DNA of 64,000 bases, taken from the NCBI GenBank assembly GCA_016201905.1, contig JACQBQ010000035.1, positions 1 to 64,000 of the forward strand. Reading direction: 5' to 3'. The notes under the pieces are model-generated. The model was not told where the DNA came from, did not search any database, and was given only the letters and a program-made list of their open reading frames with translations. The DNA comes from Candidatus Melainabacteria bacterium (GTDB lineage: Bacteria; Cyanobacteriota; Vampirovibrionia; 2-02-FULL-35-15). This document shows, one piece after another, positions 60,473-64,000 of the stretch (the first letter of the stretch is position 1; the number at the start of each line of letters is the position of its first letter). A program made the position numbers and the translations under genes.

Positions 60473-61759
60473 CTATGGTTTTTTGATATCTAATTTCAGC
60501 TGCTGGATAAAATTAGATTTTGGTGGGACTGGTTGAAGAATTAAGTAAGCCTTGTCTTTTACAAACCTTGATACAAATGGGTGTTTTGGGTCTGTGATAT
60601 TAGAAGTAGGGATTTGAATTACACCTTGTGCATTTGGAAAAGGATCAAAAAACTTACTTGGATTTACTGTAGGATACCCAGCTTTTCTTTTGTTTAGTTT
60701 TTCAGGTGTGCAAGCTCCACCTGGAACTATTACTACCATTCCAGCCTCAACAATTGTGCAATATGGTCCTACACAGCCGCCTCCCTTTGTGATGAAAAAT
60801 CCTCCACCACCAAGTTGCCATGGCATAGTGGCTGAAATGATTGCATGTTGAACTGCTGCAAGTGCTATTAAATCTCCTCCAGTTTGTTCTTTTAAAGTGA
60901 CTTCTATTTCAGGAGATAAAGTCCTGCCGAGCATTGTGGTATTTTCTTCTGATAGAGATGGAAAGATTCCGGTTACATAAATCTTTGTCATATCAGTGTT
61001 ATTTATAAGTTTTGTATTGTAAACAGTCATTGAACTATTCTTATTTTCTGGAATAGTCAAAGTGTAAGCCTCAAAGTCACTTTCTCCTGGTTTTACACTT
61101 ATACTTCTAAATTTTCTTTGAGGTGTAACTGGCCTTTTTAGTAAGTCATTATATAAATTAGTTATAAACGCTTCGTTTGAGAGATTTGTAGGATTGATAC
61201 CGCTTGGACTGCTTTGGCAGCCTGGGTTATTTGGCTCATTGGATAACTGGCCTAGAAGATCGTCACCTACAAATCCTCCAAAAATACTAACTCCATTTGG
61301 AAAAATATTTCCTGAGATAGTATTTCCTCCACTTGAGCTGGTACTTGAAACTTCTGGAGGAGTTACAAAGATGTCAAAGAAAGAAGTGCCGCCTTGAGGT
61401 ACTAATGATAGTCCCAGGGCACTTGTGTTTTGTTCTATCATACTAAAGTCAAGTATAAATGTTCCATTGCCGCTGACTAATACTTTTGGGCCAATTTCTG
61501 CAAAGTCAGCAGCAGGTGCTAGTGTGCATGGTGAACCAAGAAAATTAGAAAATGTAACGGTTACTTCGGGATTGTTTGGGATTAATCCTTTTATTTGATT
61601 GTTTCCTGTAGTAGAAAAGGGAAAAAACCCTGGACCAGGAATAGATAGCGTTTGCATAGAGTTTACTTCTATTGTCTGAGCATGCACTGATAAAAATGAT
61701 AAAAGCAATGTTGAAATTGAAATTATTAAACAAAAACAAAACTTGCAAGTATTCTTCAT
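60473..61759 (-). CDS. secreted protein of unknown function
   Basis: Signal peptide MKNTCKFCFCLIISISTLLLSFLSVHAQ; AAAGGGG RBS before ATG at 61759; AFITNLYNDLLKRPVTPQ resembles a DUF4214-type motif. Confidence 0.75.
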   Translation of the reverse strand: MKNTCKFCFCLIISISTLLLSFLSVHAQTIEVNSMQTLSIPGPGFFPFSTTGNNQIKGLIPNNPEVTVTFSNFLGSPCTLAPAADFAEIGPKVLVSGNGTFILDFSMIEQNTSALGLSLVPQGGTSFFDIFVTPPEVSSTSSSGGNTISGNIFPNGVSIFGGFVGDDLLGQLSNEPNNPGCQSSPSGINPTNLSNEAFITNLYNDLLKRPVTPQRKFRSISVKPGESDFEAYTLTIPENKNSSMTVYNTKLINNTDMTKIYVTGIFPSLSEENTTMLGRTLSPEIEVTLKEQTGGDLIALAAVQHAIISATMPWQLGGGGFFITKGGGCVGPYCTIVEAGMVVIVPGGACTPEKLNKRKAGYPTVNPSKFFDPFPNAQGVIQIPTSNITDPKHPFVSRFVKDKAYLILQPVPPKSNFIQQLKLDIKKP

Positions 61760-61864
61760 GATTTTCCCCTTTAATTTTTTTAACCTAACAAACATTTTAT
61801 TTTAGTCATTTCATACCAAAATAATCTGTACAGTTAATTTTTGTTTAGTTATTATTCTTAATCT

Positions 61865-62605
61865 TTACTTACTAAGCATTACTTTTATCCATACAGGAAG
61901 CTTTCTAAGCAGTATAAACTTATCTGCAATTACATAAGCAAGGTAAAAACCAGCTGTTCCAAAAATATACGGGTAGCGATTTTGGAAAGATAGAATTCTT
62001 TTACTTAAAGAATTAAAGATGTTTACTTTTTCAACAAACCAACTTGAAAGTAAACTAATGATGAATCCAATAGCCATGTCTGAAGGGTAATGTAAACCAA
62101 AGTATAACCTGGGCAGTATTCCTACAAAAAATACAAATAAAATTGCAAAAGCACCAAGTGTTTTATTCCAGAAAAACAAACCAATTGCAATTGTACTTAG
62201 TAGGGCAACAGTATCACTGGGGAAGGAACCATGCTTTGGGTTTCTTACCCAACCATCCTTCCAGAGGGGTTTTGTATCTGGAGTAATGATTGGGCTATTG
62301 ATTAATTTTTCATGGGTTACAACTGGACGTGGACTATCTATTAAAGCGTTTAATATTTCAATAGCTCCAAGAGTTAGAACAACACTAAATAAAATCATAA
62401 GAACTCTCTTATTTGCGCTTATATCATTTTTAATTTTTCCATATTCCCAGATTCCTACTACAAGAGCAACTAATATTGCTGTCCTTAAAGCATCCACTGA
62501 CAAAAAAATCAATGCTAATGTATCAAGGAAAACACTCTTTCCGCAAAACTTATTGAAGAAAAATACTATTGCACTGTCCAAAGCATGGTGTTGGAATCCA
62601 ATCAT
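61865..62605 (-). CDS. PAP2 superfamily phosphatase
   Basis: SPRPV, HGSFPSDTVAL, GLHYPSDMAIG. Confidence 0.93.
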   Translation of the reverse strand: MIGFQHHALDSAIVFFFNKFCGKSVFLDTLALIFLSVDALRTAILVALVVGIWEYGKIKNDISANKRVLMILFSVVLTLGAIEILNALIDSPRPVVTHEKLINSPIITPDTKPLWKDGWVRNPKHGSFPSDTVALLSTIAIGLFFWNKTLGAFAILFVFFVGILPRLYFGLHYPSDMAIGFIISLLSSWFVEKVNIFNSLSKRILSFQNRYPYIFGTAGFYLAYVIADKFILLRKLPVWIKVMLSK

Positions 62606-62623
62606 TTGAAACCTTATAAAAAA

Positions 62624-62950
62624 CTATTTTTTAGCCTGTAAAAAACTTAACCCAACTATGACAAAAGTTGTTGTGCTTAGAATTAGCATTAGTCCAGCTG
62701 GCATGAATGCGTGAGTAGCTTTAAATTTTAAGGCAAAAAATACAGCAAGAATAAGGCTTACTGTGCTTACATAAAGATACCCTTCTTTTGGTCTCTTGGA
62801 ACCGATAGAACACGATATGAAAACCAATATTCCACTTATTGCTCCGGTTAGCAATGACATTTTACTGTGTGCTTTTACAAAACCCATTATTCCCCCGGCG
62901 ATTAATAAAATCCCGTAAATTTTACTAATAAAATTGCTAATCTGATTCAT
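62624..62950 (-). CDS. TMEM14-family small membrane protein
   Basis: YGILLIAGGIMGFVKAHSKMSLLTGAISGIL..MPAGLMLILS; start at 62950 with AAGGAG RBS. Confidence 0.82.
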   Translation of the reverse strand: MNQISNFISKIYGILLIAGGIMGFVKAHSKMSLLTGAISGILVFISCSIGSKRPKEGYLYVSTVSLILAVFFALKFKATHAFMPAGLMLILSTTTFVIVGLSFLQAKK

Positions 62951-63066
62951 TGCTTTTCTCCTTTTTAATTTTACTTTATTGAAAAAAGTACTTAACAAAG
63001 TAATTCTAGATAAATATGAGTGAAGATTCAACAAATGTTGAAATATAGTTATGTTTTTAGTTATGT

Positions 63067-63942
63067 TTAATGCTCTGGGACTATAGTTATACTCTTTGAC
63101 TTAAGTGTGGCAGAAATTATAGCTCCTAAAATTATTAAACCGCCAAAAATTGTTTTAGTTGAAGGCACCTCTTTAAGGAATATTGCTGCAAAGATGATTG
63201 CGTAAACAGGCTCAAGGCATGTAATTATGCTTGCTAATTGAACTTTAATGTTAGAAAGACTTTTAATATATAATGTGCCTGATATTGCTGTAAATAAAAT
63301 ACCAAGCACTGCTAGAAGGAAGAGATTTTTAACTTCGAATACAGGCTTTATTAGAATTATTAACGGGATTGAAATAATTGCTGTAGCAAGGTTTTGATAA
63401 AAAGATACTACTATGCTTGAATATTTTGCTACACTTACCTTACAAGCTATGGCTAGGAGTGCGCATGAAAACCCGGCAGCAATTCCCCATAAAGCTCCCT
63501 GGGTAAAATTATTTGTAAGTTCAAATTTTGGCACGACAAGCAAAACACCAAATAGTGTAACTAATGCACTGATAATGTCAAAGGTTCTTATCTTTTCGTT
63601 AAAAAAGTACGGTTCCAGAAAAGTTACAAATATAGGATATGTGGAAAAAGTAAGTACTGCAATTGCCACATTAGATATTTGAACTGATTTAAAAAATGAA
63701 TACCAGTGGAATGCATATATAAACCCAACAGAAAATAAAAACAGGAAATCCTTCTTTGATTTCAATTTAAAATTTTGTTTTGAATATAGTAAAAAAATAA
63801 GAAGAGCAAGCGTAGCAAAAGAAGTTCTGCCAAATACTATTGCTGTTGGTGAAAGAGTTATTAGTTTTCCGAATAATGCAGAAAAACCAAATAAAAAAAC
63901 CGCAATATGAATTTCAATTAAACTTCTGCTTTGTTTTTTCAT
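63067..63942 (-). CDS. EamA/DMT-family transporter
   Basis: Two EamA repeats with ten hydrophobic segments; CLEPVYAIIFAAIFLKE. Confidence 0.93.
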   Translation of the reverse strand: MKKQSRSLIEIHIAVFLFGFSALFGKLITLSPTAIVFGRTSFATLALLIFLLYSKQNFKLKSKKDFLFLFSVGFIYAFHWYSFFKSVQISNVAIAVLTFSTYPIFVTFLEPYFFNEKIRTFDIISALVTLFGVLLVVPKFELTNNFTQGALWGIAAGFSCALLAIACKVSVAKYSSIVVSFYQNLATAIISIPLIILIKPVFEVKNLFLLAVLGILFTAISGTLYIKSLSNIKVQLASIITCLEPVYAIIFAAIFLKEVPSTKTIFGGLIILGAIISATLKSKSITIVPEH

Positions 63943-64000
63943 TTTTTATGTACTTAATTTAATTCACAAGTACTTAAAACGTAAGCTTATTATGAAGGAG

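Overview
AT-rich bacterial chromosomal window with mostly single-copy housekeeping and metabolic genes. There is no CRISPR array, transposase or prophage. rpoC is split into rpoC1 and rpoC2 at the cyanobacterial position, and RpoC2 carries a large insertion of the cyanobacterial SI3 type. No photosynthesis genes are present, which suggests (inference) a non-photosynthetic cyanobacterial relative such as Melainabacteria/Vampirovibrionia. Most notable observations: (1) an initiator tRNA-fMet gene interrupted in the anticodon loop by a ~624-nt group I intron encoding an I-Ssp6803I-like homing endonuclease; (2) a 59-aa bacterial histone resembling the Bdellovibrio type; (3) one 1557-aa ORF fusing an RND inner-membrane pump to a TolC-family outer-membrane protein through an internal signal-peptide-like segment; (4) three tandem, divergent, membrane-anchored calpain-like (papain-fold) protease candidates with EF-hand-like loops, near a patatin-like protein; (5) a compact homogentisate-pathway operon with a half-size HPPD. 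Assignments come from motif reading of the supplied translations. No database search or folding calculation was run.
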